DNA of 64,000 nucleotides from positions 2,976,001 through 3,040,000 of the forward strand of contig NZ_CP114285.2 of the NCBI RefSeq assembly GCF_027111255.2, written 5' to 3'. The notes under the pieces are model-generated. The model worked only from the letters and a program-made list of their open reading frames with translations. It ran no database searches and was not told where the DNA came from. Both the position numbers and the translations under genes were made by a program. Shown piece by piece: positions 1 to 6,213 of this stretch (the stretch's first letter is position 1; each line of letters begins with the position of its first letter). The stretch is from Flavobacterium flavigenum. GTDB lineage: Bacteria; Bacteroidota; Bacteroidia; Flavobacteriales; Flavobacteriaceae.

Positions 1-95
1 TCATTATAAGATTTAGATTCTACTTTCCCGGAAATATTTTGAGAAAAAACACTTTTAGCTGAAATTATTAATATTGTCAAAAATAAATATTTCAT
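1..95 (-). CDS. Secreted protein, N-terminus only; probably a TonB-dependent receptor
   Basis: Only the first 31 codons lie in the window. The ATG at 95 opens a frame that stays open to the left edge. The product starts with Met-Lys, has a hydrophobic stretch rich in Leu and Ile, and a likely signal peptidase site at SVFSQ (residues 15-19). It continues NISGKVES, which resembles the start of the carboxypeptidase-regulatory-like domain found at the N-terminus of many Bacteroidota TonB-dependent receptors. A TTTAGAC-type palindrome sits 16 bases upstream of the start and overlaps a TAGATTTG -7 box. The signal peptide is seen. The receptor assignment and metal link are inference from this short stretch and from the operator shared with mntH. 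Confidence 0.5.
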   Translation of the reverse strand, partial: MKYLFLTILIISAKSVFSQNISGKVESKSYN

Positions 96-110
96 TATCG
101 TAAAATTAAA

Positions 111-126
111 TTTAGACAAATCTAAA
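111..126. promoter_or_regulatory. MntR-like operator in front of the left-edge gene
   Basis: TTTAGACAAATCTAAA is an inverted repeat with 6-base arms (TTTAGA/TCTAAA). It matches the perfect palindrome before mntH (1962-1977) at 14 of 16 positions. On the minus strand it contains TAGATTTG (117-124), which fits the Bacteroidota -7 consensus TAnnTTTG, so a bound repressor would block the promoter. The DtxR/MntR-family protein coded at 4006 is the obvious candidate to bind it. Confidence 0.55.
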
Positions 127-201
127 AATTAAATTTGGCAAATAATTATGCTGAAATATAATTTTTAAAACATTTCAATTTCAATCCGTTAAAAAAGAGT
201 A

Positions 202-1107
202 TTAAAAATCCTCGTCGATAAGTTCTTTGTTGATGGCTGCTCCTGCAACAGATCCGGAAGAAACCGCCAAAGCCACAGAACGCATTTGAGTAGTAGCATC
301 ACCACTGGCGTAAATGCCTGGAACAGTTGTCTTATGTACAAAATCGACTTTTATAAATCCTTGTTCGCTGATTACACAACCTAAAATTTGAGGTAAAGGA
401 CAATGCTGTTCAAAGGCTGGTCTGGAATAAACTGCTTTTACAGGAATCTTTTCTCCGTTCTTGAAAACAATATTCGAAATATAGGCTGAAGTATGTTCGA
501 AAGAAACTATTTCTTCTTCCAAAATCGAAATACCATGATTTTTAAGAATTTGTGTTTGCTCAGAATTCAATTGAGATTTACCGTTCGTACATAACTGAAG
601 ATTTTTTGTCCAGTTCGAAATCAGTTTTGCATATTCAAAACCCATCTCGCCATTGGCAACAATAGCTGTCTTTTCATTTTTGACTTCATAACCATGACAA
701 TACGGACAATGTAAAACTGAGATGCCCCAACATTCTTCGAAACCTTTTATCTTTGGAAACAAATCTTTAACTCCTGTAGCGAATAATAACTTTTTTGAAG
801 TAAATAGTTCTCCTGATTCTGTTTTGATTTCGAAACCATTTTGTTTCTTAACAGCTTCAATGGCAAGTCCTTCATAAAAATGAACTGTCTTGTAAGAGCC
901 AACTTGTAATCTGGCTTTCGCCGAAATTGCAGCCGGAGTTTCGCCATCATGCGTGATAAAATTATGAGAATGCGGCGTTTGTCTGTTACAAGGCAAACCA
1001 CTATCAATAACCAAAACCTGACGCAAAGAACGCCCTAAACTCATTGCTGCTGACAATCCGCTGTAACTACCTCCAATGATAACCACTTCGAAATTTTTCT
1101 GATTCAT
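202..1107 (-). CDS. Thioredoxin-reductase-like FAD/NAD(P)-dependent oxidoreductase
   Basis: A 301-residue flavoprotein of the thioredoxin reductase fold, probably cytoplasmic. Residues 8-17 carry the FAD dinucleotide motif (VVIIGGSYSG). A CPYC redox pair stands at 134-137, where thioredoxin reductases have CATC. The C-terminal FAD motif GIYASGDAT is at about 264-272. The altered active site (CPYCHGYE) and lack of a paired thioredoxin suggest that the partner is not ordinary thioredoxin; it is unknown. The gene follows the MerC-like gene with an 11-base gap on the same strand, so the two probably share the promoter at about 1510 and the control by the palindromes there. Fold is certain, substrate is not. 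Confidence 0.85.
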   Translation of the reverse strand: MNQKNFEVVIIGGSYSGLSAAMSLGRSLRQVLVIDSGLPCNRQTPHSHNFITHDGETPAAISAKARLQVGSYKTVHFYEGLAIEAVKKQNGFEIKTESGELFTSKKLLFATGVKDLFPKIKGFEECWGISVLHCPYCHGYEVKNEKTAIVANGEMGFEYAKLISNWTKNLQLCTNGKSQLNSEQTQILKNHGISILEEEIVSFEHTSAYISNIVFKNGEKIPVKAVYSRPAFEQHCPLPQILGCVISEQGFIKVDFVHKTTVPGIYASGDATTQMRSVALAVSSGSVAGAAINKELIDEDF

Positions 1108-1118
1108 AATACTAATTT

Positions 1119-1472
1119 TTAATGATGTTGTTTTTTGTGTAATTTGTAATTCAATAAATGCCCAATAATAATTCCGATGCCTCCGAAGTAAATTAAGTCG
1201 ATATGAATTTCAAATAGCATCTCGCCTAAAATACTAATCCAAATCAAACTCATCGAAACAAGTAAAATCACAGACACTAAAACCGATGATTTTTTTATAA
1301 TTTTGAAAATAGCAAAAGCACCAATTGAAGCAAATACTAAATCAATTACAGGATCATGATTTAGCCCCAAAGGCAGAATTGTTAACAGCGGAAATAGCAA
1401 ACAATGTATTAAACAAATGGTTGCTGTTGACGCTCCTAAAATATCGTAAAAAGGTGTTGTAATTTTCTTCAT
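1119..1472 (-). CDS. MerC-domain membrane protein
   Basis: A 117-residue inner-membrane protein with about four hydrophobic segments. Near the start it has ATICLIHCLL, with Cys20, His23 and Cys24, matching the Cys pair in the first helix of MerC-type metal carriers. MerC proteins of mercury operons bring Hg(II) across the inner membrane, but there is no merA or merR here, so mercury resistance is unlikely. Because it is divergent from a Fur-family gene and its promoter is bracketed by two palindromes, a role in zinc or another divalent metal is the better guess. First gene of a two-gene operon with the flavoprotein at 202. Confidence 0.8.
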   Translation of the reverse strand: MKKITTPFYDILGASTATICLIHCLLFPLLTILPLGLNHDPVIDLVFASIGAFAIFKIIKKSSVLVSVILLVSMSLIWISILGEMLFEIHIDLIYFGGIGIIIGHLLNYKLHKKQHH

Positions 1473-1492
1473 TTCATGTACATTTGTTTAAA

Positions 1493-1543
1493 TGCAACAA
1501 TGTTGCAAATATATTCATAAAATCAATTCGCAACAATGTTGCG
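1493..1543. promoter_or_regulatory. Pair of 15-bp palindromes, probable Fur/Zur-family operator
   Basis: TGCAACAATGTTGCA (1493-1507) and CGCAACAATGTTGCG (1529-1543) are two perfect odd palindromes with the same 13-base core, 36 bases apart centre to centre. They fill the space between the divergent merC and fur genes. The spacing is about three and a half helical turns. The Fur-family protein coded immediately to the right is the likely ligand; whether it senses zinc is inference from the Cys-rich protein and the MerC neighbour. Confidence 0.7.
1506..1536 (-). promoter_or_regulatory. Promoter of the merC-flavoprotein operon
   Basis: On the minus strand there is TATATTTG (1506-1513), a perfect TAnnTTTG -7 box, and TTG (1534-1536) 20 bases upstream as the -33 element. 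The -33 triplet lies inside the second palindrome and the -7 box touches the first, so repressor binding would cover both elements. Confidence 0.6.
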
Positions 1544-1566
1544 ATAATATTTTTTTATTTCTAAAA

Positions 1567-1959
1567 ATGAAAACAACACGCAATACCACAGCAAAGACGG
1601 CGGTTTTAGAGATTTTTGGTAAATCAAAAACAGCGCTTTCACATACAGAAATTTACAAACAGATTGAAGAAGTTTGTGATCGTGTCACTGTTTACAGGAT
1701 ATTAGATCGTCTCGTAAATGATGATATTGTACATAAAATAGTTGACCTTGATGGTACCGTAAAATATGCAAAATGTCATCATCAGGCACAGCGTGTACAT
1801 ATACATAACCATGCACATTTTAGCTGTGAAAAATGCCTTGAAATCACCTGCCTTGAAAATGTGAAACCAAGTTATATTATGCCTCACAATTATAAAGTCA
1901 ATGATATAAATTTTACCTTATCAGGTTTATGCCCCAATTGTTTAAATTCTAACATTTAA
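1567..1959 (+). CDS. Fur-family metal-dependent repressor, Zur-like
   Basis: A 130-residue Fur-family protein. I use the ATG at 1567: upstream in-frame codons run through the operator palindromes and would add a Cys-rich tail not found in the family. The winged-helix recognition segment is at about 39-50 (RVTVYRILDRL). A His cluster lies at 78-84 (HIHNHAH), and two CxxC pairs for structural zinc are at 87-90 and 122-125. Fur proteins act as dimers with a metal corepressor. Two 15-bp palindromes directly upstream suggest autoregulation and control of the divergent merC operon. Zur is favoured over Fur or PerR by context only; the motifs do not settle it. Confidence 0.85.
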   Translation: MKTTRNTTAKTAVLEIFGKSKTALSHTEIYKQIEEVCDRVTVYRILDRLVNDDIVHKIVDLDGTVKYAKCHHQAQRVHIHNHAHFSCEKCLEITCLENVKPSYIMPHNYKVNDINFTLSGLCPNCLNSNI

Positions 1960-1961
1960 TA

Positions 1962-1977
1962 TTTAGACTAGTCTAAA
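1962..1977. promoter_or_regulatory. MntR-like operator in front of mntH
   Basis: TTTAGACTAGTCTAAA is a perfect 16-bp palindrome just upstream of the mntH -33 element. DtxR/MntR-family repressors bind palindromes of about this size. The mntH gene, the site and a DtxR-family gene (4006) in one cluster make Mn- or Fe-dependent repression likely. Confidence 0.65.
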
Positions 1978-1981
1978 AATA

Positions 1982-2013
1982 TTGTTTCTCTAATGAAATT
2001 TTCTATATATTTG
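1982..2013 (+). promoter_or_regulatory. Promoter of mntH
   Basis: TTG (1982-1984), a 21-base spacer and TATATTTG (2006-2013) match the Bacteroidota -33/-7 consensus (TTG, TAnnTTTG). The start codon follows 19 bases later. The MntR-like palindrome ends five bases before the -33 element. Confidence 0.65.
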
Positions 2014-2032
2014 GGAAATCAATATTTTACGA

Positions 2033-3901
2033 ATGGCAAAATCATTAGAAGAGGTTCATGAATCGGTTGCAACCGAAAATAAAAAAACAGGATTTAGAAA
2101 AATTCTTGCCTTTTTAGGTCCGGCCTATTTAGTAAGTGTGGGCTATATGGATCCAGGAAACTGGGCAACGGATCTGGCTGGTGGAAGCCAGTTTGGATAT
2201 ACTCTTGTATGGGTTTTGCTCATGAGCAATTTAATGGCCTTACTCCTGCAGAGCTTAAGTGCCCGTCTTGGAATCGTGACACAGCGAGATCTCGCACAGG
2301 CATCAAGAGAAACGTATTCAAAACCGATTAACTACATTTTATATTTTCTGGCTGAAATTGCTATTGCCGCCTGCGATTTGGCTGAAGTTCTCGGAATGGC
2401 AATCGGAATTAATTTGCTTTTCGGCATTCCTCTTTTAGAAGCTGTTTTGATTACTGTTTTAGACACGTTTATATTGCTTTTCCTGATTAATAAAGGAATT
2501 AAAAAGATGGAAGCCTTCATTATAGCTTTAGTAGCGATTATTGGATTTTCATTTATTTTCGAAATGATTTTTGCAGAGCCTGAAATGCATAAGGTTTTAG
2601 AAGGATTAATTCCTTCTATCCCAAATTCAGCAGCTTTATATATCGCCATTGGAATTATAGGTGCAACGGTTATGCCACACAATCTTTATCTCCACTCTTC
2701 TTTGGTACAAACACGAAAATTCGACAGAACTCCGGTCGGAATCAAGCAAGCTTTAAAATATAACTTTATTGATTCAACAATTGCCTTAAATCTAGCCTTC
2801 TTTGTAAATGCGGCAATTTTAATTCTCGCCGCAGCCACTTTTCACAAAAACGGAATGTACGAAGTTGCAGAGATTCAGGATGCGCATCAATTTCTGGAAC
2901 CGCTTTTAGGAACTAAATGGGCGCCGGCTCTGTTTGCTATTGCGCTCATTGCTGCCGGACAAAGTTCTACAATAACAGGTACGCTGGCCGGACAAATTGT
3001 AATGGAAGGATATCTTCATTTCAGGATACAGCCCTGGGTTCGTCGAATTATTACGCGTTTGATTGCGATCATTCCGGCTGTTATCGTTATTTTAATTTAT
3101 GGTGAAAGCGTAACAGGAAAACTATTGATCTTAAGCCAAGTGATTTTGAGTCTTCAGTTGGGATTTGCCATCATTCCGTTAATTCATTTTGTGAGCGATA
3201 AATCCAAAATGAATGGTTTTCATATCTCTAAACTTACACAGGTGGTTTCCTGGATTATTGCTTTAATAATTGTGTCACTTAATGCTAAATTAGTATACGA
3301 TGAAATTACTTCCTGGCTTGAAACTTCAGACAATCCAATTGTTTTATGGCTTACTGTGGTGCCATTAGCAGTGGGGCTATTAGCATTGTTGCTTTACATT
3401 GTCTTTAAACCTTTCATTGCGAAAGTAAAATCAAAAACATTAAACCATTCGCCTCACAATCTTCAGCTTCAATTTACACCCAGGGAAAGTCAAAGCATTA
3501 AAAATATTGCTGTTTCTGTAGATTTTTCGAATGCTGATAGCGTTGCCCTGAATAAAGCTTTTGAATTAGGAGGACTACAGGCACAATATACACTTATACA
3601 TGTTGTTGAAACGGTTGGTGCTTTGATGTATGGCGTCCATATACATGACCATGAAACTACGATTGACGAAAAATTATTATTAGAATATAAAGAAATGCTT
3701 TCTGATAAAGGATTTAAGATCGAAACTGTATTAGGTTTTGGAAAACCAAACTCCGTAATACCGAAAATCATAAATGAAGGCAATTTTGATATACTGGTTA
3801 TGGGAACCCACGGCCACACTGGTTTAAAAGATGTTTTATTTGGTACAACAGTAGACAAACTGAGACATAAAATTTCAATACCTTTGTTGATTGTTAAATG
3901 A
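2033..3901 (+). CDS. mntH: Nramp divalent metal transporter with C-terminal UspA domain
   Basis: At 622 residues this is much longer than a plain MntH (about 410-450). Residues about 25-465 form the Nramp channel with the metal-binding DPGN motif in TM1 (40-43) and MPH in TM6 (214-216); eleven or so hydrophobic helices are visible. From about 487 to the end there is a universal stress protein domain, with the nucleotide-binding signature MGTHGHTG...FGTT near the C-terminus. The transporter would import Mn2+ or Fe2+ by proton symport. The cytoplasmic Usp domain probably binds ATP or another nucleotide and may gate transport; that is inference. Regulated by the operator at 1962; mntR-like gene follows. 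Confidence 0.93.
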   Translation: MAKSLEEVHESVATENKKTGFRKILAFLGPAYLVSVGYMDPGNWATDLAGGSQFGYTLVWVLLMSNLMALLLQSLSARLGIVTQRDLAQASRETYSKPINYILYFLAEIAIAACDLAEVLGMAIGINLLFGIPLLEAVLITVLDTFILLFLINKGIKKMEAFIIALVAIIGFSFIFEMIFAEPEMHKVLEGLIPSIPNSAALYIAIGIIGATVMPHNLYLHSSLVQTRKFDRTPVGIKQALKYNFIDSTIALNLAFFVNAAILILAAATFHKNGMYEVAEIQDAHQFLEPLLGTKWAPALFAIALIAAGQSSTITGTLAGQIVMEGYLHFRIQPWVRRIITRLIAIIPAVIVILIYGESVTGKLLILSQVILSLQLGFAIIPLIHFVSDKSKMNGFHISKLTQVVSWIIALIIVSLNAKLVYDEITSWLETSDNPIVLWLTVVPLAVGLLALLLYIVFKPFIAKVKSKTLNHSPHNLQLQFTPRESQSIKNIAVSVDFSNADSVALNKAFELGGLQAQYTLIHVVETVGALMYGVHIHDHETTIDEKLLLEYKEMLSDKGFKIETVLGFGKPNSVIPKIINEGNFDILVMGTHGHTGLKDVLFGTTVDKLRHKISIPLLIVK

Positions 3902-3922
3902 AGCTTCTGAGATACTAAGCTC

Positions 3923-4001
3923 CTAAGATTCTAAGGCTTTTTTTAAGCCTCAAAAGAAAAACTTAGAATCTTAGAATCTTAGAATCTTAGAATCTTAAAA
4001 T
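3923..4001. repeat. Hairpin plus 8-bp tandem repeat between mntH and mntR
   Basis: CTAAGATTCTAAG (3923-3935) pairs perfectly with CTTAGAATCTTAG (3962-3974), with a nested AGGCTT/AAGCCT stem (3934-3950). The right arm is part of five tandem units of CTTAGAAT from 3962 to 4001, the last one altered to CTTAAAAT. The structure may end or attenuate mntH transcripts before the regulator gene. The same 13-mer CTAAGATTCTAAG recurs at 5332-5344. Confidence 0.75.
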
Positions 4002-4005
4002 ATAA

Positions 4006-4659
4006 ATGACCTTTTCAGAAGAAAACTACCTTAAAGCGATATATCACCTGACTGCTTCCCTGGAAACAGAAGTGAGTACAAATGCTATTGCCGAAATAAT
4101 GGAAACTAAAGCTTCCTCTGTTACGGATATGCTGAAAAAGCTGTCTGAAAAAGATTTGGTAAATTATAAAAAATATCAGGGAGTATCATTAACCGAAAAT
4201 GGAAAACTGGCGGCCAAAATGATTGTGAGAAAACATCGCCTATGGGAAGTCTTTTTAGTAGAAAAATTAAATTTCAGCTGGGATGAAGTTCACGAAATTG
4301 CAGAACAACTCGAACACATTAAGTCAGAACAATTGATTAACCGTCTGGATGATTTTCTCGGAAATCCAACGGAAGACCCTCATGGAGATCCGATTCCGGA
4401 TGCCAATGGACGAATTATTAAAATTGAAAAACAATTGCTTTCTGAATTGTCCGAAAATCAAATTGGTATTTGCGTAGGCGTAAAAGACACTTCTTCAGAA
4501 TTCCTGAAATATCTGGACAAACAGGAAATTGCCTTAGGTTCTAAAATTGAATTCTTATCGAAAGAATCTTTTGATTTGTCTGTGAAAATTAAAATTGACA
4601 ACAGAGAATTGTCTATTTCGAACAAAATAGCTTCTAACTTATTTGTCAAACTGGTTTAG
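4006..4659 (+). CDS. mntR: DtxR/MntR-family metal-dependent repressor
   Basis: A 217-residue iron- or manganese-dependent repressor. Residues 1-60 are the winged-helix DNA-binding domain (EENYLKAIYHL, then SSVTDMLKKLSEKDLV). Residues 60-140 are the metal-binding dimerisation domain, including RKHRLWEVFLVEKL, HEIAEQLEHI and DPHGDPIP, which are hallmarks of the family. Residues 145-217 form a FeoA/SH3-like C-terminal domain, so the architecture is like DtxR/IdeR rather than the short MntR of Bacillus. Its place beside mntH and the palindrome at 1962 argue for manganese control, but iron sensing is possible. Only the hairpin repeat separates it from mntH, and it may be cotranscribed. Confidence 0.85.
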   Translation: MTFSEENYLKAIYHLTASLETEVSTNAIAEIMETKASSVTDMLKKLSEKDLVNYKKYQGVSLTENGKLAAKMIVRKHRLWEVFLVEKLNFSWDEVHEIAEQLEHIKSEQLINRLDDFLGNPTEDPHGDPIPDANGRIIKIEKQLLSELSENQIGICVGVKDTSSEFLKYLDKQEIALGSKIEFLSKESFDLSVKIKIDNRELSISNKIASNLFVKLV

Positions 4660-4675
4660 AAAGAAGTTATTCCGC

Positions 4676-4885
4676 AGAGAAGCACGGAGAAATCCGCAGA
4701 GATTCACAAAAATTTTTATTTGTCAGATGATTGTTTAAAATTTTTCCATAAAAAATGAATCAAACCAATGGGTATCTATGTCAAAAATTTCATGAATGTT
4801 TGGATAAAAGCTCAATAGGAACAAATGTATTAAGCAACGGATTTTAATCCGTTGATAAAGACGTTAAAAAGGAGATGAATTCCGT
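4676..4885. repeat. Intergenic region with dispersed repeat words
   Basis: No gene is seen between 4660 and 4899. GCAGAGATTCACAAA (4696-4710) occurs identically at 27291-27305 and as a reverse complement with one change at 5376-5390. CAACGGATT/AATCCGTTG (4835-4854) forms a tight hairpin. The phrase TAGGAAC appears at about 4817 and again near 4885, each time followed by CAT/ATG-rich sequence. These look like short mobile or slippage-born intergenic words. Confidence 0.55.
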
Positions 4886-4899
4886 AGGAACGGCACATA

Positions 4900-5304
4900 T
4901 TATTTCACTATTCCCTTCTCAATCATTTCCAGCATTACCGGCGAGGCGTTTTTAAATGTTGGCGGCTGTTCGATAATACTTCCGGCGTTCTTTTTGTTTA
5001 CTTTGAACGTTACATCATGCTCTGTTGTGAAAAGCAACGCGGTTAAAAACGGCTTTTTGATGTACGATCCTAAGACTAGTAAAGCTTCATCTAATGTATG
5101 AATGCTTTCAACTTCTTCTGTTTTGTAACGGGTAGTTAATAAAATCGAAAATGTATCATCTTCATTCAGCACCAATCTGAAATAAATGTTTTTGATTTCG
5201 GTATCACCCATCGTTTTGGCCAAAGTTAATTTTGCGAAAGTGCCGTCCTGGATACTTTCTTTAACCCGTTCACAAAAAAGGGCAAATATTGGTTCGTATG
5301 ACAT
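4900..5304 (-). CDS. Conserved hypothetical protein, 134 residues
   Basis: I do not recognise the family. The product is soluble, without signal peptide or membrane segment, of mixed alpha/beta character (alternating hydrophobic strands at about 38-60 and 85-105). It is acidic-basic balanced and has a single Cys (CERVKES near the start). It is flanked on both sides by repeat-bearing intergenic DNA and is probably transcribed alone. The codon use and coding-like composition match its neighbours, so I take it as a real gene. Confidence 0.7.
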   Translation of the reverse strand: MSYEPIFALFCERVKESIQDGTFAKLTLAKTMGDTEIKNIYFRLVLNEDDTFSILLTTRYKTEEVESIHTLDEALLVLGSYIKKPFLTALLFTTEHDVTFKVNKKNAGSIIEQPPTFKNASPVMLEMIEKGIVK

Positions 5305-5331
5305 TTTTTAAGGTGCTAAGGTTATGAGTCG

Positions 5332-5390
5332 CTAAGATTCTAAGTTTTTTATTTAAATACTGAATTTTTAAAACCTTTGCGAATCTCTGC
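5332..5390. repeat. Dispersed repeat words upstream of the crotonase gene end
   Basis: CTAAGATTCTAAG (5332-5344) is identical to the left arm of the hairpin at 3923. TTTGCGAATCTCTGC (5376-5390) is the reverse complement, with one change, of the 15-mer at 4696 and 27291. Confidence 0.6.
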
Positions 5391-5420
5391 GAATTCTTCG
5401 TGTATCTCTGTGGTATAATT

Positions 5421-6203
5421 TTATTTTCCTGTAAACTCCGCTTTTCTTTTCTTTAAAAAGGCAGTAGTTCCTTCTTTAAAATCCTGAGTTCCGAAACACT
5501 CTCCAAAAGATTTTATTTCGGTATCAAAACCATTCTTACCATCTTCAAAATTAGCATTGATGGCTTTTATCGCTTTTCCAATAGCAAAAGGAGCATTTTT
5601 AATGATTTTATGGGCGATTACACTTGTAAACGTTAATAATTCTGTCAGAGGCACTACATGGTTCACTAAACCGTATTGTTTTGCTTCTTCTGCAGAAATC
5701 ATTGCTGCGGTCATAATCATTTCCATCGCACGTCCTTTCCCTATTAATTGAGGCAGGCGCTGTGTTCCTCCGTAACCCGGAATTAATCCTAGAGATACTT
5801 CCGGCAAACCCATTTTGGCATTAACCGAAGCTACCCTGAAATGACAGGCCATAGCCAACTCTAATCCGCCTCCTAATGCAAACCCATTCACAGCAGCAAT
5901 CACAGGTTTCCTTAAATTTTCGATGTAATCAAAAAGTGACTCCTGTCCTTCCGCAGCTAATTGTGCACCTTCAACAACAGTATAATTGGCAAATTCAGAA
6001 ATGTCAGCTCCGGCTACAAAAGCTTTTTCGCCGCTTCCTGTCAAAATGATAACCCGAACATCTTCATCTTTATTTAATAATTTAATAGCCTCGCTAAGAT
6101 CAGTTATAGTTGCCTTGTTTAAAGCATTGAGCTTTTCAGGTCTGTTAATCGTTACTGTAGCAATTTTTTCTTCAATAGAAATTAAAATATTTTTGTAGTT
6201 CAT
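5421..6203 (-). CDS. Enoyl-CoA hydratase/isomerase (crotonase family)
   Basis: A 260-residue crotonase. I start at the ATG at 6203 (MNYKNILI); a longer frame to 6275 would overlap the kinase gene and add 24 residues foreign to the family. The oxyanion-hole segments are AFVAGADI (61-68) and GFALGGG (107-113). Both catalytic glutamates of true hydratases are present: E115 (GGGLELAMA) and E135 (GLPEVSLGL). It should hydrate trans-2-enoyl-CoA to 3-hydroxyacyl-CoA in fatty acid or amino acid breakdown. The gene lies 10 bases downstream of the histidine kinase on the same strand and is probably cotranscribed with it; no functional link is evident. Confidence 0.9.
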   Translation of the reverse strand: MNYKNILISIEEKIATVTINRPEKLNALNKATITDLSEAIKLLNKDEDVRVIILTGSGEKAFVAGADISEFANYTVVEGAQLAAEGQESLFDYIENLRKPVIAAVNGFALGGGLELAMACHFRVASVNAKMGLPEVSLGLIPGYGGTQRLPQLIGKGRAMEMIMTAAMISAEEAKQYGLVNHVVPLTELLTFTSVIAHKIIKNAPFAIGKAIKAINANFEDGKNGFDTEIKSFGECFGTQDFKEGTTAFLKKRKAEFTGK

Positions 6204-6213
6204 GACCGCTTTT

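Noticed and set aside
1119-1472. A mercury-resistance operon
   Set aside because: There is no MerR, MerA, MerT or MerP; the flavoprotein has no mercuric reductase C-terminal cysteines.
1492-1566. Longer start for the Fur-family protein
   Set aside because: The extra 25 codons are read through the two operator palindromes, and Fur proteins begin near MKTT.
3962-4001. A CRISPR array
   Set aside because: The units are only 8 bp and directly joined, with no spacers.
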